Source: Phyllobacterium brassicacearum
GTDB taxonomy: Bacteria > Pseudomonadota > Alphaproteobacteria > Rhizobiales > Rhizobiaceae
Assembly: GCF_003010955.1 (NCBI RefSeq)
Contig: NZ_PGGO01000087.1
Location: 62,001-126,000, forward strand
DNA: 64,000 nucleotides
Direction of reading: 5' to 3'
The notes below the pieces were generated by a model. It did no database searches. It saw only the letters and a list, made by a program, of their open reading frames with translations, and was not told the origin of the DNA. The translations under genes and the position numbers were made by a program. Numbering within the stretch: the stretch's first letter is position 1; the number at the start of each line of letters is the position of its first letter. Shown here in pieces: positions 24,773-32,697 of this stretch.

Positions 24773-25804
24773 TTAGATGTTCTCCGGCAGATAGATATCG
24801 AAGGGCAAGAAGGTTTGGCCGGGCGCATTGGCGGCACCCCGCTCGATCGCGTGGCCCATCAGTTCCACCAGCTCACTGCACAGTCGCGGCAGCGGCGTGG
24901 CTATCGCCATCGTAACGATGTTGTCGGCCAGCGCCGCCCGCGATTCCGGCGTGATTTCATTGACGATCATCACCGGTGGCGGGTCCATCCGGCTTTCGCG
25001 CAAGGCAGCGATCGCCCCCTCCATGCCGCCGCCCGCCACGTAACATCCAGCGAGGTCAGGGTGGCGGCGGAGCAGTTCGAGCATGGCCTCGTGCGTAATC
25101 TGGCGCGTCTCCAGATTGACCATCGTGTCGAGAACGGTGAATTCCGGTGCCTGTTCGCGAAAGAAGGAGCGGAAGCCGATTTCGCGCAATTCATGGCCGT
25201 GAAAGCGATGACTCCCGACGAAAAGTGCAACTTTTCCAGGTTTTTTTGCCGTTTTTGTAATCATCCAGGCTGCTGTGCGCCCGACCTTGCGGTTATTCAC
25301 GCCGACATAGCCCTCACGGACTCCGGCAGCGAAATCCGAAAGCAGCGAGAAAACCGGGATGTCCCTTGCCTTGAGTTCCTCGACCGCCACGGTAATCGCC
25401 GGATGGTCGGGGCAAACGAGCCCGATCGAGCGGCAGCGCCCCGCCAGCGATCCGAGCTTGGCGATTATGTCGTCCGGACCCTGCGACGCCCAGAAATCAA
25501 TGACCGGCACTCCACGAAAGTGCGGCGCCTGGGTAACGGCGCTTTCGATCTCGCGCGCGAATTCCTGGTAGAAGTGCTGCCCCGGCTTCTGTAGCAGGAA
25601 GCCGAGCCTGTACTCCGGCAATTCCTGACGCATGCGCTGACGGATCAGCCCGGCCGCATGGTAGCCGATACTATTGGCAGCCTCGTAGACCCGCCGCGCC
25701 GTCTCCTCGCGCACCGGCAGCCGGTTGTTCAACACCCGGTCCACGGTCGCAACGCTGACACCGGACTCACGCGCCAGATCAGCAATTGTTGGCCTGTTTG
25801 CCAC
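24773..25804 (-). CDS. LacI-family transcriptional regulator
   Basis: 343 residues from GTG 25804. The N-terminal HTH is RPTIADLARESGVSVATVDRVLNNRLPVREETARRVYEAANSIGYHAAGLIR. A periplasmic-binding-protein-like effector domain follows (RLGFLLQKPGQHFYQEFAREIE, IGLVCPDHPAITVAVEELKARDIPVFSLLSD, GKVALFVGSHRFHGHELREIGFRSFF). I prefer GTG 25804 (GGAGCGCAGAAG before it). The in-frame start at 25846 would put the palindromic operator at 25817-25833 inside the coding region. The gene is divergent from the MocD-like gene and next to the TIM-barrel gene. It probably represses itself and both neighbours, with a cyclitol or sugar as effector. Confidence 0.88.
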   Translation of the reverse strand: MANRPTIADLARESGVSVATVDRVLNNRLPVREETARRVYEAANSIGYHAAGLIRQRMRQELPEYRLGFLLQKPGQHFYQEFAREIESAVTQAPHFRGVPVIDFWASQGPDDIIAKLGSLAGRCRSIGLVCPDHPAITVAVEELKARDIPVFSLLSDFAAGVREGYVGVNNRKVGRTAAWMITKTAKKPGKVALFVGSHRFHGHELREIGFRSFFREQAPEFTVLDTMVNLETRQITHEAMLELLRRHPDLAGCYVAGGGMEGAIAALRESRMDPPPVMIVNEITPESRAALADNIVTMAIATPLPRLCSELVELMGHAIERGAANAPGQTFLPFDIYLPENI

Positions 25805-25816
25805 CTTCTGCGCTCC

Positions 25817-25833
25817 ATGATAGAATCTATCAT
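25817..25833. promoter_or_regulatory. LacI-type palindromic operator
   Basis: ATGATAGAATCTATCAT is a near-perfect 17-bp palindrome typical of LacI-family sites. It sits directly before the regulator's likely GTG start and in the promoter region shared with the MocD-like gene. A half-similar TGATAGAATTTTGTCA lies at 25861-25876. Confidence 0.6.
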
Positions 25834-25971
25834 TTGAAACTACCAATCATTGATTGAAAATGATAGAATTTTGTCATCCTTGATTGAGGCGAGTTGAGCG
25901 CAAGCGTAGTATCCCCGCCATTCAGCCGGAAAACACATGCTTTTCCGTTGCATGATCAGGGAGGTCTCGCA

Positions 25972-27075
25972 ATGAACACCGCTGCGCTCGCAATGCCAAC
26001 CAAACGGGATTACAGCCTCATCGGCCGCGACGCCCGGTTGGCCGTTGAATCGGGCCTCGCTGCAGCCGAGTGGTACCATACCGACATCCCGCGCAAACAG
26101 ATGAAGGAGCTGATGAAGCGCTCCGATGGCCCGGCGATCCGCGATACCGCGATCTGGCTTGGCAGCATGGTGCTTTTCGCCGGCCTCGGCATCACCTTCT
26201 GGGGCACATGGGTGTGCGTACCGTTCTTCCTTGCCTACGGCGTGCTTTACGGTTCCGCATCCGACAGCCGCTGGCATGAGTGCGGCCATGGCACGGCATT
26301 CAAGACCCGCTGGATGAATGACGCCGTCTACGAGATCGCGTGCTTCATGATCATGCGCAACCCGGTCACTTGGCGCTGGAGCCACACCCGCCACCACACC
26401 GACACGGTCATCGTCGGCCGCGATCCGGAAATCGCAGTGATGCGTCCCCCAGACCTTCTGCGTGTGGTGTTGAATTTCTTCGGGATTCTTGACGTCTGGC
26501 ATGCGCTGAACGACCTCGTCCGCAACACGTTTGGTGTCATCAGTGCCGAAGAGAAGACCTTCATCCCAGAACAGGAACAGCCGAGAGCCATCCGCATCGC
26601 GCGCATCTGGTCTGCTATCTATGCCGTCACCATTGCCCTGTCGATCTACATCGGATCGGTCCTTCCGCTGGTACTGATCGGCCTGCCCCGCCTCTATGGC
26701 GCGTGGCATCACGTTCTCACTGGCCTGTTGCAGCACGGCGGGCTGGCCGACAATGTTACCGATCACCGGCTGAACAGCCGCACCGTTCTCATGAACCCCG
26801 TCAGCCGGTTCATCTACTGGAACATGAACTATCACGTCGAGCATCACATGTTTCCGATGGTGCCCTATCATGCTCTGCCGCAGCTGCATGCGATGATCAG
26901 ACACGACCTGCCTGCTGCCAACCCATCGATCCTGCATGCTTATCGCGAGATGGTTCCCGCGTTCCTGCGCCAGTTGCGGAATGAGGACTATTTCCTCAAG
27001 CGTGAATTGCCGCCGACCGCCAAGCCGTACCGCGAAGAATTCCACAGCGAACGAATGGCAGCCGCGGCTGAATAA
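25972..27075 (+). CDS. Membrane di-iron oxygenase/fatty-acid-desaturase-like protein (MocD-like)
   Basis: 367 residues with several membrane helices (IWLGSMVLFAGLGITFWGTWVCVPFFLAYGVLYG; IWSAIYAVTIALSIYIGSVLPLVLIGL). The three His boxes of the desaturase/hydroxylase family are HECGH (102-106), HTRHH (138-142) and HVEHH (288-292). A Rieske ferredoxin and a flavin reductase follow at once, forming a three-component oxygenase. The same trio, MocD-MocE-MocF, is known from rhizobial rhizopine use, where it is thought to remove the O-methyl group of 3-O-methyl-scyllo-inosamine. Start 25972 has AGGGAGG. The substrate here is unproven; another methylated cyclitol or an N-methyl compound is possible. 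Confidence 0.82.
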   Translation: MNTAALAMPTKRDYSLIGRDARLAVESGLAAAEWYHTDIPRKQMKELMKRSDGPAIRDTAIWLGSMVLFAGLGITFWGTWVCVPFFLAYGVLYGSASDSRWHECGHGTAFKTRWMNDAVYEIACFMIMRNPVTWRWSHTRHHTDTVIVGRDPEIAVMRPPDLLRVVLNFFGILDVWHALNDLVRNTFGVISAEEKTFIPEQEQPRAIRIARIWSAIYAVTIALSIYIGSVLPLVLIGLPRLYGAWHHVLTGLLQHGGLADNVTDHRLNSRTVLMNPVSRFIYWNMNYHVEHHMFPMVPYHALPQLHAMIRHDLPAANPSILHAYREMVPAFLRQLRNEDYFLKRELPPTAKPYREEFHSERMAAAAE

Positions 27076-27102
27076 TAATCAAGACATTAGGGAGGACTGA
27101 AC

Positions 27103-27417
27103 ATGAGCAACTGGATAGAGGCGTGCACATCCGACGACATCGACGAAGAGGACGTCATGCGCTTTGACCATGATGGACGTACCTTCGCGATCTATCGCAG
27201 CCCCGACGACGAGTTTTTCGCCACGGACGGCCTGTGCACCCATGAACATATCCACCTTGCTGATGGCCTGGTGATGGACGAGATCATCGAATGCCCCAAG
27301 CATAACGGTCGCTTCAACTACAAGACCGGCGAGGCGAAGGGGGCTCCGGTCTGCGTCAATCTCAGGACCTATCCGGTCAGGGTCGAGGCGGGCAAAGTTC
27401 TGATTGAGGTGGGGTGA
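27103..27417 (+). CDS. mocE: MocE-type Rieske [2Fe-2S] ferredoxin
   Basis: 104 residues forming one Rieske domain. Cluster ligands are C45-T-H47 (GLCTHEHIHL) and C64-P-K-H67 (IECPKHNGRFNYKTGEA), and the ending APVCVNLRTYPVRVEAGKVLIEV is typical. It should carry single electrons from the flavoprotein encoded next to the membrane di-iron oxygenase encoded before. AGGGAGGA lies about six bases before the ATG. It lies 27 bases after the oxygenase gene, and its stop is within 6 bases of the reductase start, so the three form one operon. Confidence 0.9.
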   Translation: MSNWIEACTSDDIDEEDVMRFDHDGRTFAIYRSPDDEFFATDGLCTHEHIHLADGLVMDEIIECPKHNGRFNYKTGEAKGAPVCVNLRTYPVRVEAGKVLIEVG

Positions 27418-27422
27418 TCGCC

Positions 27423-28655
27423 ATGCAACACGGAATGGTCATCATTGGCGCCGGCGAGTGCGGCGCGCGCGCAGCATTCGCATTGCGGGAAAATGGCTAT
27501 GAGGGACCGGTGACGCTGATCGGAACCGAAAGGCACCTCCCCTATGAGCGTCCTCCACTGTCGAAGGACGTTATGGTTTCCGACGCCCATCCATTGCCAA
27601 GAACGATTGCAGGCGAAGATCAGTTCAACGAGAAACGCGTCGATTTCATCGCTCAATCCACCGTGTCGGCGATAGATCGTTCGGCAAAGCGCGTCGTGCT
27701 CGAAGACGGCCGACTAGTGGATTACGAACGGCTCCTGCTCGCCACTGGAGCAATCCCTCGCCCCCTGCCGCTTGCTGCGAACAGCAAGCATTGCGTCACC
27801 CTCCGCAGTTTCGACGATGCCATTGCCATCCGTGCGCGGTTTCAGCCCGATGCCCGGATCGTCATTATTGGCGGTGGCTTTATCGGACTCGAACTTGCGG
27901 CAAGCGCCCGTAAACGCGGCGCTAAAGTGACAGTCATCGAGGCGCAGATCCGGATCATGATGCGTGGGGTTACCGCAGAAATCGCTGAGGTCATCGCTGC
28001 ACGTCACCGCAATGAAGGGGTAACCATCCTCTGCAACACCGGCATTGTTTCCATTGCCGACCATGCAAGGAATGTCGCGATCGTCCTTTCAAGCGGCGAT
28101 GTCATTGCTGCCGATCTTGCCGTGATCGGCATTGGTGCAACGCCCGCCACAGCATTAGCGGAAGCATCTGGCCTTGAAACCGGCAACGGCATTGTCGTCA
28201 ATGAATGGCTGCAGACCGGTGACCCCGACATCTACGCGGCCGGCGACTGCTGCGTCTTCCCGCTCGCCATCTATGGCGGGCGGCGTGTGCGGCTGGAAGC
28301 CTGGCGCAATGCGCAGGAACAGGGCGCACTGGCAGCGCGCAACATGCTCGGCGCGTTGGAGCCACACCAGGCAGTTCCATGGTTCTGGTCGGATCAGTAT
28401 GAGCTCGGTCTGCAGGTCGCAGGTCTCTCCGACGAGGGGACGCAAACCATTCGCCGCGACCTCGGCGACGGTGCTTTCATCCTCTTTCACCTTGACGACG
28501 ATGGCCGCCTTGTTGCCGCCAGTGGCATCGGCCCGGGCAACGCAGTTGCCAAGGATATCCGGCTTGCCGAGATGCTTATTGCACGGAGCGCCAGGCCGGG
28601 TGCCGATCAGCTCGCGGCATCGAACGTCAAACTCAAATCGCTTCTAGCGGCATAG
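27423..28655 (+). CDS. FAD-dependent ferredoxin reductase (MocF/rhodocoxin reductase type)
   Basis: 410 residues with two dinucleotide-binding folds. The FAD site near the N-terminus is MVIIGAGECGARAAFALRENGYEGPVTLIG, followed by ERPPLSK. The NAD site is RIVIIGGGFIGLELAASARKRGAKVTVIEAQ. The FAD-ribityl motif is DPDIYAAGDC. A C-terminal reductase domain follows (VPWFWSDQYELGLQVAGLSD). It should oxidise NAD(P)H and reduce the MocE-type ferredoxin. I use ATG 27423 (GGTGGGGTGA upstream). GTG 27414 is in frame and would overlap the mocE stop. Confidence 0.88.
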   Translation: MQHGMVIIGAGECGARAAFALRENGYEGPVTLIGTERHLPYERPPLSKDVMVSDAHPLPRTIAGEDQFNEKRVDFIAQSTVSAIDRSAKRVVLEDGRLVDYERLLLATGAIPRPLPLAANSKHCVTLRSFDDAIAIRARFQPDARIVIIGGGFIGLELAASARKRGAKVTVIEAQIRIMMRGVTAEIAEVIAARHRNEGVTILCNTGIVSIADHARNVAIVLSSGDVIAADLAVIGIGATPATALAEASGLETGNGIVVNEWLQTGDPDIYAAGDCCVFPLAIYGGRRVRLEAWRNAQEQGALAARNMLGALEPHQAVPWFWSDQYELGLQVAGLSDEGTQTIRRDLGDGAFILFHLDDDGRLVAASGIGPGNAVAKDIRLAEMLIARSARPGADQLAASNVKLKSLLAA

Positions 28656-28667
28656 ACCGGATAAAAA

Positions 28668-29465
28668 ATGAACAGCAAACGACCCACCGTGGCGGACATA
28701 CTTGCGTTGAAGGGCAGGCGCCAGCTGACGATGCTGCGCGTTGAAACGCTTGAGGAGGCGGAAGCGGCAGAGCGCGCCCGCGTCGACCTGTTGTCGGTAC
28801 CGCCAGCACTCCTGATACCGGAGTTTCGCGACGCAGCTCCTTCGGCCTTCACGTTCCCCGGGCTTGACTATGGCGAGTACATCACCGCTGAAGACTATCT
28901 GCGCGCCGCTTTCAAGGCGCTGCGTGCCGGTGGCGACGCCGTCTATTGTGCCGCCAGTCTCGCGACCATACGCCGGATGCGCGATGAAGGGATTCCCGTC
29001 TGCGGCCATGTCGGGCTGATCCCCTCCAGGGCAACCTGGACTGGCGGCTTCAAGGCCGTGGGCAAGACTGCGCAGAGTGCGTTGGAAATCTGGCGGCAGA
29101 CCAAGGCGCTGGAAGAAGCGGGCGCCTTCGCAGCGGAAATCGAGGTGGTTCCCGTCAACGTCGCGGCGGCCATTTCCGAACGCACGTCGATGTTCATGAT
29201 CTCGATGGGAGCAGGTGCTGGCTGCGACGCGCAATATCTCTTTGCAACGGACGTTCTCGGTTCAAATCGCGGTCATTACCCCCGCCACGCCAAGATCTAT
29301 CGCAATTTTATCGCTGAATATGATCGTCTGCAGCAGGAGAGAGTCGCAGCCTTCTCCGAGTTTGTCGCAGATGTGCACGCGCAAAACTATCCGGGGCCCG
29401 AACATGTGGTTGGAATTCCGCGTGACGAACTGGACCGATTTCTGAAAGAGCTTCCTGGAGTTTAG
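28668..29465 (+). CDS. PanB-like (ketopantoate hydroxymethyltransferase family) protein, divergent
   Basis: 265 residues with the phosphoenolpyruvate-mutase/PanB TIM-barrel pattern: GIPVCGHVGLIPSRATWTGGF (compare IPVMGHIGLTPQ of PanB), AFAAEIEVVPVNVAAAI with the acidic residue, and SMGAGAGCDAQYLFATDVLG. The N-terminal metal-binding region is altered (ARVDLLSVPP and FPGLDYGEY in place of the usual DSLG and DMPF blocks). A ketopantoate role is therefore doubtful. PanB uses 5,10-methylene-tetrahydrofolate, so a folate one-carbon transfer is plausible beside a demethylating oxygenase and PurU. The spacing of 12 bases after the reductase and 3 bases before purU shows an operon. Confidence 0.7.
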   Translation: MNSKRPTVADILALKGRRQLTMLRVETLEEAEAAERARVDLLSVPPALLIPEFRDAAPSAFTFPGLDYGEYITAEDYLRAAFKALRAGGDAVYCAASLATIRRMRDEGIPVCGHVGLIPSRATWTGGFKAVGKTAQSALEIWRQTKALEEAGAFAAEIEVVPVNVAAAISERTSMFMISMGAGAGCDAQYLFATDVLGSNRGHYPRHAKIYRNFIAEYDRLQQERVAAFSEFVADVHAQNYPGPEHVVGIPRDELDRFLKELPGV

Positions 29466-29468
29466 CCT

Positions 29469-30365
29469 ATGGATCATCAGCCCCTGAACCATTCAACCGC
29501 GTCAAAAGCGGCTGAACATACGCATCGTTTCGTCCTCACTCTTGCCTGCGAAGACCAGCCGGGCATCGTCGCTGCGGTGACGACTGAGCTCGCCAACACC
29601 GGTGCCAACATTGCCGAGAGCAACCAGTTCTGGGACCGGCAGACCAACCGCTTCTTCATGCGCATTGCCTTTACCGCTGCCGAAGGCACGACCAAGGACG
29701 ACGTGGAACGGGCGCTCAAGCCGGCCATTGACCGCTTCGACATGAAGACGACCCTGGTCGATCAGGCCAAGAAGCCGAAGATCATCATCATGGTGTCGAA
29801 GTTCGACCATGCACTGCTGCACCTGTTCTACCAGATCAAGGTCGGCTGGCTCGATGCCGAGGTGGCGGCGATCGTCTCCAACCATGAGGACAGCCGCCGC
29901 TTTGCCGAGCATGAGGGCATCCCCTATCACGTCTTGCAGGTGAATAAGGACAACAAGAAGGAGCAGGAAGAGACGCTCTTGAAGATCGTCAAGGACAGTG
30001 GCGCCGATCTCGTCATCCTTGCTCGCTACATGCAGGTGCTGTCCGACAATCTCTCCAAGCGGCTTTACGGCAAGGTGATCAACATCCACCACTCCTTCCT
30101 GCCGAGCTTCAAGGGGGCGAAGCCCTATCACCAGGCGCATGAGCGCGGGGTGAAGCTGATCGGTGCCACGGCGCACTATGTCACCCCGGATCTCGACGAG
30201 GGTCCGATCATCGAGCAGGAGACCGAGCGGGTCAGCCATGCCATGAGCGCCGAGGATTTCGTCGCCACCGGCCGCGACATCGAAAGCCGGGTGCTGGCAC
30301 GGGCGGTGAAGAAACACCTCGAATCCCGCGTCATGCTCAACGGCCACAAGACGGTGGTTTTCTAG
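29469..30365 (+). CDS. purU: Formyltetrahydrofolate deformylase
   Basis: Hydrolyses 10-formyl-tetrahydrofolate to formate and tetrahydrofolate. The 298-residue protein has an N-terminal ACT domain (RFVLTLACEDQPGIVAAVTTELANTGANIAESNQFWDRQTNRFFMRIAF). The formyltransferase-fold catalytic domain follows (KIIIMVSKFDHALLHLFYQIKVG, ILARYMQVLS, VINIHHSFLPSFKGAKPYHQAHERGVKLIGATAHYVTPDLDEGPII) with catalytic Asn/His/Asp residues. PurU often accompanies demethylation systems because formaldehyde and formyl groups must be cleared. It ends the mocD-like operon and its 3' end overlaps the convergent LysR gene by 4 bases. This may be a second copy specific to the pathway. Confidence 0.94.
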   Translation: MDHQPLNHSTASKAAEHTHRFVLTLACEDQPGIVAAVTTELANTGANIAESNQFWDRQTNRFFMRIAFTAAEGTTKDDVERALKPAIDRFDMKTTLVDQAKKPKIIIMVSKFDHALLHLFYQIKVGWLDAEVAAIVSNHEDSRRFAEHEGIPYHVLQVNKDNKKEQEETLLKIVKDSGADLVILARYMQVLSDNLSKRLYGKVINIHHSFLPSFKGAKPYHQAHERGVKLIGATAHYVTPDLDEGPIIEQETERVSHAMSAEDFVATGRDIESRVLARAVKKHLESRVMLNGHKTVVF

Positions 30366-31273
30366 TCGTCGCGAGACGTTTCAAGCAATCGCTGAATGAT
30401 TTTAGCAACATGCTGCACGGCGGGATCCTGGTCCCGCCGCACATGCCAGGCAAGATGCAGGGTGAAACCGTCGACCGGGATCGGCGGCTCGAACACGGCA
30501 AAGCGTTTCGCTGCGTCCTTTGGAACACAAAGGCTGGGGATCATCGCTATAAGGTTGGACTCGGCTAAAAGTGGCGGCACCATCAGGAAACTCGGTACGA
30601 CAATGCCGACGCGGCGTTCCTTGCCATGCCCCGCCAGCGCGTCATCCAGGTCGCCTTTGGTATGGCCACGGCCGGAGACCAGTACATGGGGAAACGCCAG
30701 CCACTTTTCGAGATTGAAATCGGCGATTGCCGGATGATCCTTGCGCATCATCACCACATAATGCTCCCGCAGCAGTTCATGCCGCCTGAACGAAACATCG
30801 ATCTTCGGAAACACTGAGGCGGTGAGGTCGATCGTTCCCTTGGCAAGAGCATCGAGGGCGTCGGCGGGCCCGCCATGCCACGGCCGGATCACCAGATCGA
30901 TCCCGGGCGCTGACTTTGCAAGTTCCTGATGCAGGGCGCCGATGATGACCACGGCCGGGTAATCCGCCATGACAATGCGCACTGTCTGGCGCAGGGTGGC
31001 AAGGTCGACAGCCGGCGGATCGAGCACGGCATTGACCTCGGCCAGCAAATTCTTGATCGGCACACGCAGCGACTCTGCTTTCGGGCTCAGTCGCATCATG
31101 CCCTTGCCGCGTTCCAGCAACGGGTCATTGAACAGTTGGCGGCAGCGCTCCAGCGCGCTCGACGCGGCTGGCTGCGAGAGACCCAGCCGGTCCGCCGCAC
31201 GTGATACATGCGCCTCATCGAGAAGTGCGTCCAGCACGACGAGGAGATTGAGATCGACGGAACGCAAATTCAT
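30362..31273 (-). CDS. LysR-family transcriptional regulator
   Basis: 303 residues. The winged HTH is N-terminal (DLNLLVVLDALLDEAHVSRAADRLGLSQPAASSALERCRQLFNDPLLERG). An effector domain follows (VRIVMADYPAVVIIGALHQELAKSAPGIDLVIRPW; LLREHYVVMMRKDHPAI; PSFLMVPPLLAESNLIAMIPS). The N-terminus resembles the NodD/LinR branch of the family. On the same strand gbcB and gbcA lie upstream, with the gbcB stop about 60 bases before the regulator's start. It may control the betaine demethylase genes or the convergent mocD-purU operon. Neither is shown by the sequence. Confidence 0.85.
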   Translation of the reverse strand: MNLRSVDLNLLVVLDALLDEAHVSRAADRLGLSQPAASSALERCRQLFNDPLLERGKGMMRLSPKAESLRVPIKNLLAEVNAVLDPPAVDLATLRQTVRIVMADYPAVVIIGALHQELAKSAPGIDLVIRPWHGGPADALDALAKGTIDLTASVFPKIDVSFRRHELLREHYVVMMRKDHPAIADFNLEKWLAFPHVLVSGRGHTKGDLDDALAGHGKERRVGIVVPSFLMVPPLLAESNLIAMIPSLCVPKDAAKRFAVFEPPIPVDGFTLHLAWHVRRDQDPAVQHVAKIIQRLLETSRDD

Positions 31274-31334
31274 GTGCTGGATACTAGCACATGCGGCCGA
31301 TCAAATTAAGTAATATCCTGATGAGCTCCTGGCC

Positions 31335-32420
31335 CTAAGCTTCGATCTCGACATTGCCGAGCGGCTTGGAGCAGCAGGCGAGGACATAGCCTTCGTCAAT
31401 CTCTTCGTCGAGAATGCCGCCATTGTGATCCATGTCGACATCGCCGGAAATCTTCATGACCTTGCAGGTGCCGCAGAGGCCGGATTCGCACGCAGCTGCA
31501 ATACGGATACCGGCCCCGCGAGCAGCCTTGAGAATCGTATCGCCTGCCGCGCAGGGAACGTCCATTCCCGACATGGAAAAGGTTACGGTAGATGTAGCTT
31601 CGGCGATCTCTGTCGAGATCACATCCAGCATAGGCAAGACCGGTTCGGCGGCAGGACCGAAACTTTCCTGATGATAATGTGCCATATCGAAGCCGGATGA
31701 CTCGAGCATCGCCCGGACATCCCGCATGAAGCCTTCCGGGCCGCAGCAGAAAATGGCCCGGTCCTTGAAGTCCGGCGAGAGCAGCGGCAGCTTGGGTGCT
31801 TCGAGCCGGCCGCGAATGCCGGTCCAGACCTGCCCCATCTCGTGCTCCTTGATAAGGAAGGCGAGCTTCAGATTGGGCATGCAACTCGTGAGATATTCGA
31901 GTTCCTTGCGGAAGATGATGTCACTGGGACGGCGCGCGCAGGTCACGAAACTGATATCGCTCTGCGGCGCGCAATCATGCATCCAGCGGGTCATCGACAT
32001 CATCGGCGTAATGCCTGACCCGGCCGAGATGAATAGATATTTCCCGCCAGGATGCTTGCGCATAGAGAAGTCGCCAAGCGGACCGAAAGCCTTCAATCGC
32101 ACACCCGGCATCAGGTGATCCAGCATCCAGCGCGTGCCAATACTGTCTTCCTGCGCCTTCACCGTCACGGCGATGGTGAATGGCCGTGACGGGCTTGAGG
32201 AGAGCGTGTAGGTGCGCAGCACCGCTTCCGGCTGCACCGGCAGTTCGAAGGTCATGAACTGGCCCGGCTCATAACGGAACCAGTTATGATTGTCCGAGCG
32301 GAAGGTGAAAGTCTTCACATTGGGTGCTTCCTCAACGACCGACAGGCACTCCAGCAAATGCAGCCGGTCATTCCATGGCTGCATCTGATCGAGGTGCGGA
32401 TAGTTCTGAGAAAGCGCCAT
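31335..32420 (-). CDS. gbcB: Glycine-betaine (or related) demethylase, reductase subunit
   Basis: 361 residues: an FAD domain (FTFRSDNHNWFRYEPGQFMTFELP, VLRTYTLSSSPSRPF), an NAD domain (KYLFISAGSGITPMMSMTRWM, AIFCCGPEGFM) and a C-terminal plant-type [2Fe-2S] ferredoxin (ACESGLCGTCKVMKI ... YVLACCSKPLG). It passes NADH electrons to the Rieske oxygenase GbcA. The start is uncertain. ATG 32420 fits family N-termini (NYPHLDQMQPWNDRLH) and lies immediately beside a 272-bp palindromic element. ATG 32438 is inside that element. Neither has a good ribosome-binding site. The whole gap to gbcA is this element. Confidence 0.88.
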   Translation of the reverse strand: MALSQNYPHLDQMQPWNDRLHLLECLSVVEEAPNVKTFTFRSDNHNWFRYEPGQFMTFELPVQPEAVLRTYTLSSSPSRPFTIAVTVKAQEDSIGTRWMLDHLMPGVRLKAFGPLGDFSMRKHPGGKYLFISAGSGITPMMSMTRWMHDCAPQSDISFVTCARRPSDIIFRKELEYLTSCMPNLKLAFLIKEHEMGQVWTGIRGRLEAPKLPLLSPDFKDRAIFCCGPEGFMRDVRAMLESSGFDMAHYHQESFGPAAEPVLPMLDVISTEIAEATSTVTFSMSGMDVPCAAGDTILKAARGAGIRIAAACESGLCGTCKVMKISGDVDMDHNGGILDEEIDEGYVLACCSKPLGNVEIEA

Positions 32421-32692
32421 AGAGCGAGAATAGGTCATATTGCACCGTTCTGCCGGGGGGGATTCTGGTCAAGGTCAAGGGATTTGGCGAGACCGATGTG
32501 GTTCCATCGGACGAAGCCGAAGCCCGATGGATTTGGCCTGAATTCACCTGGCCCTTCGGGTTTCCGGCTGGCGGACACCCACTTTGTCAAGTGGCGTCGT
32601 CCGATGGATAAGCATCGACCTCGCCACTCTCCGCGTGGATTGTCTCGCCATCCGAGAAACAGAACGCGTGCCATATGACCCGTTCTCGCTCT
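32421..32692. repeat. 272-bp palindromic element, copy 1, filling the gbcA-gbcB gap
   Basis: The ends are inverted repeats of about 30 bp (AGAGCGAGAATAGGTCATAT at the left; the right end read in reverse is AGAGCGAGAACGGGTCATAT). An inner block (32551-32668) with CCCTTCGGGTTTCCGGCTG and CGTGGATTGTCTCGCCATCC is shared with the 271-bp copy at 63251-63521. The element starts 1 base before the gbcB ATG and ends 5 bases before the gbcA stop codon. It encodes no transposase, so it is probably a non-autonomous mobile or structured element. Confidence 0.78.
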
Positions 32693-32697
32693 TCTCA

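Noticed and set aside
25840-27045. Long minus-strand frame opposite the MocD-like gene
   Set aside because: Opposite strand of a protein with three His boxes. No domain or ribosome-binding site.
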